19,000 bases of DNA from JBAZOY01 sp041648505 (GCA_041648505.1 JBAZOY010000045.1:1-19000); one strand, 5' to 3'. Numbered from the stretch's first letter, positions 7,007 through 14,614 are shown. A program made the numbers and translations. The notes: generated by a model from the letters alone, not told the origin.

Positions 7007-8572
7007 CTATCTGGCAAAATCTGAGACCCTTGTCTCCCTGATAACTGTTACCTTAATCTGTCCGGGATATGTTAATTCTGCTTCAATTTTTTTGATAATA
7101 TCTCTACAGAGCATGACGGCATCATTATCCGATATCTTCTCATTTTCCACAAGGATGCGGATCTCTCTACCGGCCTGGATTGCATAGCATCTATCAACTC
7201 CTCGAAAGGAATTAGCAATACTTTCCAGTTCCTCCAGACGCTTGACATAGGTTTCCAACTTCTCTCGGCGGGCACCAGGCCTCGACGCCGAAAGAGTATC
7301 AGCTGCCTGGACAAGGACCCCCAACAGAGTGTTTGTTCGGCCATCATCGTGATGAGTGGCAATAGACTGTACAATATTCGACGATTCACCAAATCTCTTG
7401 GCATAATCGGCCCCGATAGCTGCATGTGGTCCTTCAACCTTGTGGTCAATTGCCTTTCCGATATCATGAAGCAATCCTGCCCTCTTAGCTTCCTTGACGT
7501 TCATCTTCAACTCCGCGGCCATCATGCCTGTAAGGTATGCCACATCTATAGAATGCTGAAGGACATTTTGGGAATAACTGGTGCGATATTTGAGACTTCC
7601 CAAGAGGTTTATCAGCTCCGGATGAAGATCATGAACCCCTACATCAAATGATGCACGTTCACCTGTTTCCCGAATAATAGTATCAACCTCCGTCTGAACT
7701 TTTTTGACAACATCTTCGATCCTACCCGGGTGAATTCTACCATCTGTGATAAGCCTTTCCATGGATATTCTTGCTACTTCACGCCTTATAGGGTCGAAAC
7801 TTGAAAGAACAACCGCTTCAGGAGTATCATCAACAATCAGATCAATGCCGGTAGCAGCCTCTATGGCTCTTATATTTCTTCCCTCTCTGCCGATAATCCT
7901 TCCCTTCATCTCATCGCTTGGCAGGTTAACTACCGACACAGTATTCTCGGCGACAAATTCGCCGGCATATCGTTGAATGGCATAGGCAATTATCTCCCGG
8001 GATTTTCTATCTGCCTCTCTCTTTGTTTCTTCTTCAATCTTTCTAATTGCAAGAGCAGCCTCGTGTTTCGCTGCAGTTTCCATGGACTGGACAAGATAGT
8101 TCTTCGCCTCTTCAGAGGAAATTCCCGCAATCTTTTCCAGTTGCTCTCTATGTTCTTCTATCATACGATTCAACTTGTCGTGTTTTTCACTAAGAAGGGA
8201 TTCCTTCTGTATCAGGTTTTTTTCTCTGTTTTCTATATTTGACTCCTTCTGTGAGAGAACATCTATCCGTTTATCAAGATTTTCCTCTTTAGAGCGAAGC
8301 CTTCTTTCTAAATTGTCGAATTCAAGCTTTTTGTTTTCTGTATCCTTTTCAAATTCAGTTTTTAATTTGAGTAGGTTTTCTTTAACCTTAAGGACAGCTT
8401 CTTTTTTGATAGTTTCTGCTTCCTTTTTTGCCTCACCAATAATCCTATTTGCAAGTTTTTCGGAAGATTCCAGCTTTTCCCTGGAAAGTTTCCGTCTTAG
8501 TATATATCCCGATACCAGACCGACGGCGATTGACCCTAAGATCGTCAATATGATCATAATGCTGTAAAGCAA
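7007..8572 (-). CDS. rny: Ribonuclease Y (membrane-anchored endoribonuclease)
   Basis: A 521-residue RNase Y that starts mRNA decay by endonucleolytic cleavage at the membrane. An N-terminal transmembrane segment (about 3-25) is followed by a long charged coiled coil (about 30-200). The KH domain contains IIGREGRN (226-233). The HD domain contains VLQHSIDVAYLTG and the metal pair H369-D370 (GLLHDIGKA). Length and domain order are standard. The start is TTG at 8572, because a perfect AGGAGGTG lies 8 bases upstream; an in-frame ATG five codons further in would be too far from it. The 6S RNA gene lies upstream, and ymdB follows after 9 bases. Confidence 0.96.
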   Translation of the reverse strand: MLYSIMIILTILGSIAVGLVSGYILRRKLSREKLESSEKLANRIIGEAKKEAETIKKEAVLKVKENLLKLKTEFEKDTENKKLEFDNLERRLRSKEENLDKRIDVLSQKESNIENREKNLIQKESLLSEKHDKLNRMIEEHREQLEKIAGISSEEAKNYLVQSMETAAKHEAALAIRKIEEETKREADRKSREIIAYAIQRYAGEFVAENTVSVVNLPSDEMKGRIIGREGRNIRAIEAATGIDLIVDDTPEAVVLSSFDPIRREVARISMERLITDGRIHPGRIEDVVKKVQTEVDTIIRETGERASFDVGVHDLHPELINLLGSLKYRTSYSQNVLQHSIDVAYLTGMMAAELKMNVKEAKRAGLLHDIGKAIDHKVEGPHAAIGADYAKRFGESSNIVQSIATHHDDGRTNTLLGVLVQAADTLSASRPGARREKLETYVKRLEELESIANSFRGVDRCYAIQAGREIRILVENEKISDNDAVMLCRDIIKKIEAELTYPGQIKVTVIRETRVSDFAR

Positions 8573-8580
8573 AGTCTCTT

Positions 8581-8588
8581 CACCTCCT
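8581..8588 (-). promoter_or_regulatory. Strong ribosome binding site deciding the rny TTG start
   Basis: AGGAGGTG on the minus strand is fully complementary to the 16S rRNA 3' end. It sits 8 bases before TTG at 8572, which selects this start over the internal ATG. Confidence 0.8.
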
Positions 8589-8743
8589 CTATTTTCTTGT
8601 CATTGCAGGACGGAACGCCAATAAACGACGAGAGGAAAAACCACACTATAAATTAAACGACATATTTAGCTTCATATAGAATAAAATGTGGAAAGGAAAG
8701 GGCAGCGGCAAAAACAAATAAAGGAAAAGGATAAAAACAAAAA

Positions 8744-8936
8744 CCCCCCGCTAATGCCGTGTCAACCACTTTTTTGAACCTTTCCACAAGGTGGGAGCCT
8801 TATTGTTGCTTTAGGCTTTCCACCTCCCCTTACCAGGGAATTCAGGCAGACATGCACACAGCACGCAAGGAAAGGCCCCCCGTTTTAAGGTGTTGGCTCA
8901 AAAAAACAAAGGTCAAGCACGCACATCGCAGGGGAT
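8744..8936 (-). ncRNA. ssrS: 6S RNA (SsrS), regulator of sigma70 RNA polymerase
   Basis: The 371-base gap between zapA and rny holds a region of about 190 bases that can fold as one long interrupted rod on the minus strand. The 5' side (CCCCTGCGATG..TTGACC, 8934-8911) pairs imperfectly with the 3' side (GGTTGACA..GCGGGG, 8766-8744). Next inward, TTTTTTGAGCC pairs with GGTTCAAAAAA, then CCTTTCC with GGAAAGG. The apical stem is GGTGG..AGCCT/AGGCT..CCACC near 8787-8825. An unpaired 5' segment containing ACACCTTAAAACGGGG would be the central bubble that mimics open promoter DNA. The location right after zapA is the classical ssrS neighbourhood. A T-rich run (TTTTTGTTTTTAT) follows the 3' end. The ends are estimates. 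The family call comes from structure plus context, not from a covariance search. Confidence 0.72.
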
Positions 8937-8945
8937 ATATCTTAT

Positions 8946-9227
8946 CTAACTTATTTCATCTATGAGATGAAGCAACTTTTCAGATCTATCTTCCAGTTTG
9001 CTATAAATACCTCTATTTACTTCTTCCAGTTTGAAGTGCTCATCGGCAATGTTTAAAGCAACCATTATGGCCACGTTCAGGGTATTAATATTGCCTGATG
9101 CTTTTTCTATCTCCTCAACCTTGCCGTTAACATAACGGACAACATTAGCCACATGTTCGTCCCCGGAATCACTTACAACTGAAAGATCCTGACCCATTAC
9201 ATTGATATTAAAACGCTTTTTCAACAT
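8946..9227 (-). CDS. zapA: Cell division protein ZapA
   Basis: A small FtsZ-associated protein that bundles protofilaments at the Z-ring; 93 residues from the chosen start. The N-terminal part (LKKRFNINVMGQDLSVVSD) is the ZapA globular head and is followed by the family's VARYVN-type helix (VVRYVNGKVEEIEK). The rest (NTLNVAIMVALNIADEHFKL and onward) forms the dimer and coiled-coil helices. A longer frame begins at ATG 9254 but would add nine non-family residues and overlap zapB, so ATG 9227 is preferred (GGGGTGG just upstream). The 6S RNA gene begins about 10 bases after the stop. Confidence 0.9.
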   Translation of the reverse strand: MLKKRFNINVMGQDLSVVSDSGDEHVANVVRYVNGKVEEIEKASGNINTLNVAIMVALNIADEHFKLEEVNRGIYSKLEDRSEKLLHLIDEIS

Positions 9228-9240
9228 GCCACCCCAGAAG

Positions 9241-9471
9241 TCATGGCAATACATCTATATCCTGAAGCAACCCAAGAAGTGAGTCCACCTTTGTGCGTAC
9301 AGCATTCCTTTCCTCATCTAATTTTTCTACCTTAACGCTTGTCTCCCCCAATTCCAGATCTTTATTTCTTAGAAGTTCCTCTAAATCCTGGTTCCTTTTT
9401 TTTAACAGTGAATATTCATTAACAAGGTATTTTATCTTTTCTTCCAGTTCCTGAAATTTTCCAAATTCCAC
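9241..9471 (-). CDS. ZapB-like coiled-coil cell division protein
   Basis: A 76-residue, highly charged protein that is almost entirely predicted coiled coil (heptads from FQELEEKIKYLV to LDEERNAVRTKVDSLL). It ends in GLLQDIDVLP. Length, composition and position 13 bases before zapA match ZapB-like partners of the Z-ring. Sequence alone is weak evidence, because any short coiled coil would look similar, so the call rests mostly on context. The start is GTG at 9471, with AAAGGGG 6 bases upstream. It is the first gene of the minus-strand series and is preceded by a candidate promoter. Confidence 0.75.
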   Translation of the reverse strand: MEFGKFQELEEKIKYLVNEYSLLKKRNQDLEELLRNKDLELGETSVKVEKLDEERNAVRTKVDSLLGLLQDIDVLP

Positions 9472-9522
9472 AATTTACCCCTTTTATTTTAACAGATGTT
9501 ATCTTACCATCTGCTTGTTCCC

Positions 9523-9551
9523 AAGCTATCAGTTCAACCTGTGAAAGTCAA
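9523..9551 (-). promoter_or_regulatory. Candidate sigma70 promoter for zapB-zapA-6S-rny
   Basis: On the minus strand TTGACT (9551-9546) is followed by 17 bases and TAGCTT (9528-9523). The -35 box is strong, the -10 box weak. The predicted start is about 45 bases before the zapB GTG. Confidence 0.45.
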
Positions 9552-9574
9552 GACTTTTTCTTTTTCCTTCGCAC

Positions 9575-9603
9575 TTGAAAGGAAGAACTCCTTGTGTCAT
9601 AAT
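9575..9603 (+). promoter_or_regulatory. Candidate sigma70 promoter for bioF
   Basis: TTGAAA (9575-9580), a 17-base spacer and CATAAT (9598-9603) give a good sigma70-type promoter. It points toward bioF and predicts a leader of about 100 bases. It is divergent from, and does not overlap, the zapB promoter. Confidence 0.55.
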
Positions 9604-9633
9604 AGCCCCACCTCGGTGACGATAAATTTTTTA

Positions 9634-9664
9634 TGTAAAATTACTTTATCACTGTTATTTTACA
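9634..9664. promoter_or_regulatory. BirA-operator-like inverted repeat in the bioF leader
   Basis: TGTAAAAT (9634-9641) and ATTTTACA (9657-9664) are perfect 8-base inverted arms separated by 15 bases. The known BirA operator is TTGTAAACC, 14-16 bases, GGTTTACAA; this site keeps the TGTAAA/TTTACA cores and the spacing. It sits between the candidate promoter and the bioF start, where a bound repressor would block transcription. Alternatives are an unrelated regulator or a simple AT-rich stem-loop. Confidence 0.5.
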
Positions 9665-9709
9665 CGAGCATGGGTATTTTTCTATTTTTTGACGGCGAAT
9701 TAAATTTGT

Positions 9710-10891
9710 ATGACTGATGTCTATACCGGACTTAAAAAAAAACTTGACACGATAAAAAAAGCCTCTCTTTATCGTAAGTTGCTTCCTATTACTTTTACTT
9801 GCCCGACACATGGTTATATTAACGGCAGAGATGTCCTATTATTTTGTACTAACAATTATCTTGGTCTTACCCACCATCCCCAGGTAATTGAGGCTTCCAT
9901 CAGAGCAACGGAGCGTTTCGGAACGGGTGCTGGTGCCTCTCGGTTGATATCCGGTCACTCACACCTTTATGAAGAGTTGGAAGACACCTTGGCCTGGTTC
10001 AAAGGTACCGAAAAGGCTCTTGTTTTTTCATCAGGTTATACTGCCAATGTGGGTGTTATAACCGCAATGGCGGGTAAAAATGACCTGATTTTTTCTGATC
10101 GGCTTGTCCACGCCAGTATTGTTGATGCCTGCATCTTGAGCCGCGCGGAAAAGCGCCCCTTTCCCCACAATGATATGGATTTCCTGAAGAATTCAATCCT
10201 CAGCGAGAAAGCAAATGTCCAGAGATTGATCGTAACTGAGGGTGTGTTTTCCATGGATGGCGACATAGCTCCTCTTAAGGAACTGGCAGATATCTCTTTG
10301 CAAAACGATTGCCTCCTGATGGTAGATGATGCCCATGGAACAGGGGTTATGGGAGAAGGGGGGCGCGGCACTGCCGACTCTCTTGGCGTAGGTAAAAATA
10401 TAGACATCCATATAGGTACTCTCAGCAAGGCCATTGGGTTAGTGGGTGGGTTTGTTGCCGGCTCTCGCGACCTGATTCTCTATCTTATAAATAAAGCCCG
10501 CTCTTTTGTTTACACAACGGCCCTTCCCCCGGGAGTAATTGCCGCGGCAACAACCGCCATTAAATTATTAGAAACAGATCCGTTACTTATCAAACGTCTG
10601 CGGTCAAATATACGTTTAATAAGGGAAATTCTGGTATCAGGAGGGGTTAATCTCCCTCCAGGTGAAACACCTATTATCCCCGTTCTCCTTGGTAATGAGA
10701 GAAAGGCCTTGAATATCAGTCGGGCTCTGTTGGAAAATGGTATCTATATACCTGCCATCCGTCCGCCTACGGTTCCTAAAGGGATGGCAAGGTTAAGAGT
10801 TACCGTTAGCGCGGCTCACCTGGAGACCGAATTAGAAAAGACGGCCATGTTGTTAATTGAGCTATCCAGGAAAGAAGGGATTATTGATTGA
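9710..10891 (+). CDS. bioF: 8-amino-7-oxononanoate synthase (BioF-like, PLP-dependent)
   Basis: An alpha-oxoamine synthase that condenses pimeloyl-ACP/CoA with alanine in biotin synthesis. It has 393 residues, the usual length. Visible features are LFCTNNYLGLTHHP, GTGAGASRLISG (71-82), aromatic-stacking H134, VDDAHGTG (D206, H209) and the PLP lysine K240 in GTLSKAIG. The family includes glycine C-acetyltransferase (Kbl), which is hard to separate by eye; the BirA-like site upstream tips the balance to biotin. No other biotin gene lies in the window. The ATG at 9710 has a poor ribosome binding site (GACGGCGAAT about 10 bases away). No alternative start fits better. Confidence 0.85.
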   Translation: MTDVYTGLKKKLDTIKKASLYRKLLPITFTCPTHGYINGRDVLLFCTNNYLGLTHHPQVIEASIRATERFGTGAGASRLISGHSHLYEELEDTLAWFKGTEKALVFSSGYTANVGVITAMAGKNDLIFSDRLVHASIVDACILSRAEKRPFPHNDMDFLKNSILSEKANVQRLIVTEGVFSMDGDIAPLKELADISLQNDCLLMVDDAHGTGVMGEGGRGTADSLGVGKNIDIHIGTLSKAIGLVGGFVAGSRDLILYLINKARSFVYTTALPPGVIAAATTAIKLLETDPLLIKRLRSNIRLIREILVSGGVNLPPGETPIIPVLLGNERKALNISRALLENGIYIPAIRPPTVPKGMARLRVTVSAAHLETELEKTAMLLIELSRKEGIID

Positions 10892-10894
10892 ACA

Positions 10895-10924
10895 AGCCCG
10901 AATTGATTTAAAACAATTCGGGCT
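10895..10924 (+). terminator. Perfect 11-bp hairpin after bioF
   Basis: AGCCCGAATTG and CAATTCGGGCT form a perfect 11-bp stem with an 8-base loop (ATTTAAAA), 4 bases after the bioF stop. No T-run follows (CACGGGAGAAAG), so it is either a weak or Rho-assisted terminator or an mRNA 3'-end stabiliser. Confidence 0.5.
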
Positions 10925-11025
10925 CACGGGAGAAAGAGAGTTTTGAAAATTGTATTTATTGGCGCCCGAAAAATCTCTAATTCGCACTTTCTGAATCCAA
11001 TTTTCACTATTTTAGGTTTCAAAGA

Positions 11026-11802
11026 GTGAATAGCTGGAAACGTAACATATTTTCAGTTTTTATATTCTTATCTTTACCGGTTATCATAATCATTTCCGGT
11101 TGTGGGGGGTACCGTACTGTCCCTCATTGTCCCTATCGGGTCACAGGAAAAGAATTATCCCGGATGGGGTACACGATCCAAGCCGGAGCCTTCTCAAAAG
11201 TTGGGAATGCCGCCAGACTGACGGAATCTCTAAGGAAGAAAGGGTTAGATGCCTTTTATTTTGTCGCTGCAAAGGGAATATACAAGGTCCGTTTCGGCAA
11301 TTTTACGTCGAGGGAAAGCGCACGTAGAGGGGCAGAAGGTCTCAGCTCTCAAGGGATTATTGATGAATATTATATTGTTAGTCCTAGTGATTATACTGTT
11401 GCGAAGAAGAAGGATAGCATGTATCTTAGGAGAGAACTTGTTAAAACAGCAGAGAGCTTTATCGGCGTCCCTTACCTCTGGGGAGGTTCTTCTCCGGATA
11501 CCGGTTTTGATTGCAGCGGATTAGCGGTGGCTGTCTATCAGTTAAACGGTCTCGATCTTCCGCGTTTATCGTCTAAACAGTATGAGACCGGTGTTCCCGT
11601 CGAACAGGACAGTTTATCAAAAGGAGATCTGGTTTTTTTTGATACATCTGGAGGAGAGAGCGTCTCTCATGTTGGTATATATGTCGGAAACGGAAACTTT
11701 ATTCATGCACCAGGGAATGGTAAAAAAGTCCGTATGGACTCCCTTTCTGGCAGTTATTTCCAGGCGCGATACATTGCGGGAAGGACTTATTTTTTAAAAT
11801 AG
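11026..11802 (+). CDS. Lipoprotein with SPOR and NlpC/P60 domains (peptidoglycan hydrolase)
   Basis: A 258-residue envelope protein. A hydrophobic signal (8-23) ends in the lipobox ISGC with C26; residue +2 is glycine, not aspartate, so outer-membrane sorting is likely. An SPOR domain (about 49-118, from YTIQAGAF to YYIV) binds denuded glycan at division sites. An NlpC/P60 domain (about 134-258) carries the catalytic set C163 (FDCSG), H215 (SHVGIYVG) and H227 (FIHAPG), so it should be an active cell-wall peptidase. The GTG start at 11026 gives a proper signal peptide; the ribosome binding site is modest. It is followed after 2 bases by the SufC-like gene, so it heads a tight plus-strand unit. 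The substrate bond is not determinable. Confidence 0.9.
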   Translation: MNSWKRNIFSVFIFLSLPVIIIISGCGGYRTVPHCPYRVTGKELSRMGYTIQAGAFSKVGNAARLTESLRKKGLDAFYFVAAKGIYKVRFGNFTSRESARRGAEGLSSQGIIDEYYIVSPSDYTVAKKKDSMYLRRELVKTAESFIGVPYLWGGSSPDTGFDCSGLAVAVYQLNGLDLPRLSSKQYETGVPVEQDSLSKGDLVFFDTSGGESVSHVGIYVGNGNFIHAPGNGKKVRMDSLSGSYFQARYIAGRTYFLK

Positions 11803-11804
11803 AG

Positions 11805-12572
11805 ATGTTGAAAATGCTGGAACTAAGAGACCTGTATTTTTCCGTGACAGACACCGGTACAAGCAACAAGACCTCCTATCGTAACATTATCGATGGTATC
11901 AATTTCGCTTTTGAGGAGGGAAAGTTTTACACTATAACCGGCCCTAACGGGAGCGGAAAGACAACCCTGGCTAAACTGATTATGGGGATCAATCCGGTTA
12001 CCTCCGGTACCATCATTTACGGGGGGAGAGATATCACATCTTTCTCTATTACGGAACGTGCCAGAGCAGGTATCGCCTACAGTTTTCAGCACCCTGCACG
12101 TTTTAAAGGGATTACCTTCCGGGACCTCCTTTCTATAGCTACGGGCATAGAAGAGGAAGGCAGGTTGATAGAGATTATAAGACAAGTTGGTATCTGTTCC
12201 TTCTCATTTCTCGATAAAGCTGTGGACGCAAAGCTTTCCGGAGGAGAAATCAAGAAGATCGAACTTGCTACGACAATTGCACTGAAACCAAAGCTGGCCA
12301 TTTACGATGAGCCCGATACCGGCATTGATCTGTGGACGATACACCCCATGGTGGATCTTCTCAAAAAAGAACTGAACGAGCACAACACTACCACCATCGT
12401 CATCAGCCACAATCGAGCTTTCCTTGAGGCTGCAGACATTGTCATGATTATTGATAAAGGTAGATTTATCTATGCAGGTGATTTAAGTGGCTCCTTACCC
12501 TTATTGACCGATTTGAGCATATGCAGTTACAGGACTTGTGGTGAAGAGGATAATGTTAAATGCTTTAGATAA
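11805..12572 (+). CDS. sufC: SufC-like ABC ATPase (Fe-S cluster assembly)
   Basis: A 255-residue soluble ABC ATPase of the SufC type, which drives the SufB scaffold. It shows Walker A GPNGSGKTT (46-54), Q-loop Q95 (SFQHPARF), signature LSGGE (144-148), Walker B LAIYDEPDTGID (164-175) and H-loop H202. SufC's long Q-loop helix region and the DEPDTGID wording distinguish it from transport ATPases, and there is no permease gene nearby. The frame can start at ATG 11805 or 11814; the second (MLELRDLYF) matches family N-termini better. The 3' end overlaps the SufB-like gene by up to 35 bases, a sign of coupled translation of two partners. Confidence 0.88.
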   Translation: MLKMLELRDLYFSVTDTGTSNKTSYRNIIDGINFAFEEGKFYTITGPNGSGKTTLAKLIMGINPVTSGTIIYGGRDITSFSITERARAGIAYSFQHPARFKGITFRDLLSIATGIEEEGRLIEIIRQVGICSFSFLDKAVDAKLSGGEIKKIELATTIALKPKLAIYDEPDTGIDLWTIHPMVDLLKKELNEHNTTTIVISHNRAFLEAADIVMIIDKGRFIYAGDLSGSLPLLTDLSICSYRTCGEEDNVKCFR

Positions 12573-13473
12573 GAGTTTATTGAAAGCCGTTGCTGATCTG
12601 GAAGAACTCCCGCAGGGGGCTTATAACATCAGGAAAAATGGCAGGCTTTTAGCCCGCGAAACATCCGCCAACATCGATATAGAGACTACCGGTGAAGGTA
12701 CGGGGATCATTGTGAAGATTAAACCTGGCTCCAGGAATGAATCAGTGCATATCCCGGTCGTTTTAAGCCAGGCCGGCCTTTTCGATGTGGTGTACAACAC
12801 TTTTCTGATTGGGGAATATGCCGATGTTACCATTATCGCCGGCTGCGGAATCCATTGTGGAACCGCTGCCCCCGAAGGTCATGCAGGAATCCACGAATTT
12901 CGGGTAGGGAAAGGGGCCAAAGTCAAATATGTAGAGAAACACTTTGCCACCGGTCCGGGAAAAGGGAGACGAACCCTGAATCCAACGACTAGAGTTTTTC
13001 TCGCAGAAGGATCACATGTAGAGATGGAGCTGACTCAGATTGGTGGGGTAGATGAGGCAAACCGGACGAATGAGTCCACTCTGGCCGCGGGCAGCCTGCT
13101 GCTTATTACGGAAAGGGTCATGACCGACGGTAATCAGGAAGCTGTGTCGAAGAATGCGATTATCCTTGCGGAAGACAATAGCAGAGCCAATATGATCTCA
13201 CGTTCAGTGATTAAGGGAAACTCGAAACAGAATTTTTATGCCACCATTGAAGCCCGTGCCAGATGTTTCGGGCATATTGAATGTGATGCTATCATTATGG
13301 ATAATGGTATCAATGAGACAACGCCTTCTCTTAAAGCCCTGCACCCCGATGCCGAATTGAGCCATGAGGCCTCCATCGGCAAGATCGCCGGCGATCAACT
13401 CATGAAGCTGATGAGCCTTGGCCTGACCTATGACGAAGCAGTTAACAGAATCATCAAGGGTTTCTTGAAGTAA
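12538..13473 (+). CDS. Short SufB/SufD-family scaffold protein (minimal Suf system)
   Basis: A 311-residue SufBD-family protein, much shorter than the roughly 490-residue proteobacterial SufB; it corresponds to the beta-helix core plus the SufC-binding C-terminus. The end SHEASIGKIAGDQLMKLMSL matches SufB, with C249 (ECDAIIM) and E277 (SHEAS) aligning with the SufB assembly residues C405 and E434 of E. coli. A GCGIHCG motif (102-108, C103 and C107) and YVEKHF also occur in short archaeal/clostridial SufB-like proteins. The start could be GTG 12538, GTG 12541 or ATG 12553; all lie inside the sufC end. With sufC and no sufD, sufS, sufE or sufU nearby, this looks like a two-component SufBC scaffold. 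Function is inferred from family. Confidence 0.85.
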   Translation: MVKRIMLNALDKSLLKAVADLEELPQGAYNIRKNGRLLARETSANIDIETTGEGTGIIVKIKPGSRNESVHIPVVLSQAGLFDVVYNTFLIGEYADVTIIAGCGIHCGTAAPEGHAGIHEFRVGKGAKVKYVEKHFATGPGKGRRTLNPTTRVFLAEGSHVEMELTQIGGVDEANRTNESTLAAGSLLLITERVMTDGNQEAVSKNAIILAEDNSRANMISRSVIKGNSKQNFYATIEARARCFGHIECDAIIMDNGINETTPSLKALHPDAELSHEASIGKIAGDQLMKLMSLGLTYDEAVNRIIKGFLK

Positions 13474-13500
13474 GATATTTAAAATTCAGGTCTAAAAAAT

Positions 13501-14565
13501 ATGGAAATAACAAATTTAATGGTCACCGGTGGTTGTGGTTTTATCGGCAGTAACTTCATCCGCTACTTGCTGGAACTGCCGGACTTTAAAGGCAGAATTA
13601 TCAACATTGATAAGCTGACTTATGCGGGAAATGTTGATAATTTACGTGACATCTGTGAAATGTACCCCGACAGATACATATTTCAAAGAGCGGATATCTG
13701 TGACATCTCTGTGATGAGAGATGTTTTTTTGCGCTACCAGGTAGATGCCGTCTGCCATTTTGCGGCTGAATCCCATGTTGACAGGTCAATAAAACGGCCG
13801 GAGAGTTTCATTCACACCAATGTTGTCGGTACCTTCAATCTCCTCGAAACAGCAAGAACCAATGCGGGAGGTTTCGTTCTCTTTCACCATATAAGCACCG
13901 ATGAGGTATATGGCAGCCTGGGTCCGGAAGGATACTTTACCGAAGAGAGTCCCTACCGGCCCAATAGTCCCTACTCTGCTTCCAAGGCCTCTTCAGATCA
14001 CCTTGTCCGGGCGTATCATGAAACCTACGGTCTTCCGACCACGATTTCCAACTGTTCCAATAACTACGGCCCCTATCAGTTTCCCGAAAAGCTGATTCCC
14101 CTGATGATCATTAATGCCGTAGAGGGAATGCCACTGCCCGTTTATGGAGACGGAAAAAACGTCCGAGACTGGCTCTACGTGAGAGATCACTGTGAGGCCA
14201 TCTGGACTATTATCCGATCCGGGAAAAGGGGAGAAACCTACAATATCGGCGGCAATTCAGAGATGGAAAACATCGTTATTGTAGAAAATATCTGTGATAT
14301 CTTAGATCATATCCTTCCGCCACCCGACGGGCGTCCCCGAAGGGAGCTGATCACCTTTGTTAAGGACAGACCGGGACACGACCGCAGGTACGCCATTGAT
14401 TTTAAGAGATTACGACAGGAATTGGACTGGAATCCGAAGGAGTCTTTCGCTTCCGGACTGAGAAAGACCATTGACTGGTATATCAATAACAGTCAATGGA
14501 TTGACCGTGTGCGCTCTGGAGCCTATCAGGCATGGATTGCCGAACAATACGGTGAGAGGACATGA
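13501..14565 (+). CDS. rfbB: dTDP-glucose 4,6-dehydratase
   Basis: An extended short-chain dehydrogenase that converts dTDP-glucose to dTDP-4-keto-6-deoxyglucose, the first committed step to dTDP-rhamnose and other deoxysugars. It has 354 residues, full length. NAD-binding TGGCGFIG lies at 9-16, the catalytic TDE at 133-135 (STDEVYG), Y158/K162 in YSASK, and the substrate segment NNYGPYQFPEKLIP and GDGKNVRDWLYV are intact. It follows the SufB-like gene by 27 bases and is probably co-transcribed, although no biochemical link is evident. No rfbA, rfbC or rfbD is present here. The ATG at 13501 has only a weak AGG upstream. Confidence 0.95.
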   Translation: MEITNLMVTGGCGFIGSNFIRYLLELPDFKGRIINIDKLTYAGNVDNLRDICEMYPDRYIFQRADICDISVMRDVFLRYQVDAVCHFAAESHVDRSIKRPESFIHTNVVGTFNLLETARTNAGGFVLFHHISTDEVYGSLGPEGYFTEESPYRPNSPYSASKASSDHLVRAYHETYGLPTTISNCSNNYGPYQFPEKLIPLMIINAVEGMPLPVYGDGKNVRDWLYVRDHCEAIWTIIRSGKRGETYNIGGNSEMENIVIVENICDILDHILPPPDGRPRRELITFVKDRPGHDRRYAIDFKRLRQELDWNPKESFASGLRKTIDWYINNSQWIDRVRSGAYQAWIAEQYGERT

Positions 14566-14614
14566 AAGTTACGAGTTACAAGTCGCAGGTTGGAAGTTTT
14601 AAGGAATATCTGTA

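Noticed and set aside
8175..8567. Long plus-strand frame, serine- and phenylalanine-rich, opposite rny
   Set aside because: It is the mirror image of the charged RNase Y coiled coil; such shadows are common opposite Lys/Glu-rich genes.
8573..8743. Promoter for rny in the AT-rich stretch after the 6S RNA
   Set aside because: Several TATAAT-like words occur but none has a convincing -35 box at 16-18 bases.
8759..8965. Plus-strand 68-codon frame over the 6S RNA region
   Set aside because: It antisenses a structured RNA and runs into zapA; composition is not protein-like and it has no family resemblance.
14566..14614. Possible repeat element (ACGAGTTACAAGTCGCAGGTTG) between rfbB and mqnD
   Set aside because: It resembles short GAGTTACGAGTTG-type repeats seen in some genomes, but only one degenerate copy is present here, so it cannot be supported as a repeat.
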